Assembly (NCBI GenBank): GCA_015489095.1
Contig: WFMN01000273.1
Coordinates: forward strand, 1 to 14,140
DNA: 14,140 nt
Reading direction: 5' to 3'
Source of the DNA: Mariprofundaceae bacterium
Lineage (GTDB): Bacteria > Pseudomonadota > Zetaproteobacteria > Mariprofundales > J009
The notes beneath the pieces were generated by a model. It made no database searches. It saw only the letters and a list, made by a program, of their open reading frames with translations, and was not told the origin of the DNA. A program made the position numbers and the translations under genes. Position 1 is the stretch's first letter. Each line of letters starts with the position of its first letter. Shown here piece by piece: positions 13,544 through 14,140 of the stretch.

Positions 13544-14140
13544 GGTTGATCTTCCCCGGAAACCAGCGCCCGAATCCGCGCCAGCGCGGCATCGGCCGCC
13601 ACCTGCGTCTGGCTGCCATCGGCCATGTTGCGCACGCTCCAGTAGCCGCTGGCGATCTCATCGTCGCCGAGGATCACCACCGCCGCCACCCGCTCGCGAT
13701 TGGCCACCTTAAACTGGCGCTTGCCGCCACCGCCACCGCAGTGGATGGCCGAGAATCCCGCGGCACGCAGCCGCTCGACGGCGCGCAACGAGGGGGCGAT
13801 CGCCGCATCCCCCATCGCCACCACCGCCACCTGCGGCGCGGCGGGCGCGACTTCATCCAACATCAGCGCGATCCGCTCCAGCCCCATGGCGAAGCCGATC
13901 GCCGGGGTGGATGGGCCACCGAGTGATTCCACCAGCCCATCGTAGCGGCCGCCGGCGATCACCGTCCCCTGCGCGCCCAGTTGGTCGGTCACAATCTCGA
14001 ACGCGGTGCGGTTGTAATAGTCGAGCCCGCGCACGATGCGGGGGTTGAGGGTGAAGGGAATCGCCAGCCCATCAGTGATGGCGGCAAAATGGGCGTCGCA
14101 GTCGCCACAGAGGTGGCGCACCATCTCCGGCGCCTCGGCC
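13537..14140 (-). CDS. hisS: Histidyl-tRNA synthetase, C-terminal part (5' end outside window)
   Basis: About 200 residues of the class II enzyme that charges tRNA-His; the frame stays open to the window edge, so the start and the first half lie beyond 14140. Visible are the Cys-x-x-Cys-bearing segment LCGDCDAHF, the histidine-binding motif RGLDYYNRTAFE (HisA), GGRYDGLVESLGG (HisB), class II motif 3 (IGFAMGLERI), and then the anticodon-binding domain, including GGGKRQFKVANRERV and VVILGDDEIASG. The ATG at 14124 is internal and not the true start. The stop overlaps fxsA. All expected residues in the visible part are intact, so this is a functional gene cut by the window and not a pseudogene. 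Confidence 0.96.
   Translation of the reverse strand, partial: AEAPEMVRHLCGDCDAHFAAITDGLAIPFTLNPRIVRGLDYYNRTAFEIVTDQLGAQGTVIAGGRYDGLVESLGGPSTPAIGFAMGLERIALMLDEVAPAAPQVAVVAMGDAAIAPSLRAVERLRAAGFSAIHCGGGGGKRQFKVANRERVAAVVILGDDEIASGYWSVRNMADGSQTQVAADAALARIRALVSGEDQPC

Overview
This is a GC-rich, densely packed chromosomal segment from a Gram-negative bacterium, almost certainly a proteobacterium. It has a coq7-type ubiquinone hydroxylase, an MltD-like murein transglycosylase, an FxsA/YccA pair, and lipoprotein and periplasmic export signals. The class cannot be fixed from the sequence. A deep-branching, environmental proteobacterium is my guess, based on a CyaB1-type tandem-GAF cyclase alongside ordinary proteobacterial housekeeping genes. 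There is no tRNA, rRNA, CRISPR, transposase or phage gene, and no gene-free stretch longer than about 75 bases.

Layout. (1) Bases 1-7536, plus strand: six genes with no intergenic space. They are a coiled-coil repeat protein (5' end cut by the window), a GAF-GAF-PAS-class III adenylate cyclase, an MltD-like lytic transglycosylase with LysM domains, a lipoprotein peptide-type solute-binding protein, a FieF-type metal exporter, and a secreted protein resembling the periplasmic part of a secretin. All junctions are abutting or overlapping, so this looks like one translationally coupled operon. (2) Bases 7533-9948, minus strand: znuA-znuC-znuB, a zinc-type ABC importer, whose last stop codon overlaps the stop of the plus-strand operon. 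(3) Bases 9991-11647, plus strand: tilS, then a short leader with an inverted repeat and a PilZ-type c-di-GMP protein. (4) Bases 11700-14140, minus strand: hisS (3' part), fxsA, yccA with its own sigma70-like promoter, and coq7. A perfect stem-loop separates the two convergent units near 11650.

How the genes may work together. The first operon joins a second-messenger enzyme to envelope functions (murein cleavage, peptide binding, metal export). The neighbouring znu operon imports the kind of metal that FieF-type proteins export. The PilZ protein adds a second cyclic-nucleotide output. The least expected features are the strict 36-residue periodicity of the first protein, the cyclic-nucleotide-type GAF motif in the cyclase, the secretin-like protein without an obvious pore domain, the PilZ protein whose two binding motifs lie about 89 residues apart, and several perfect stem-loops at gene ends. 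I do not see a clear-cut new defence or mobile system.
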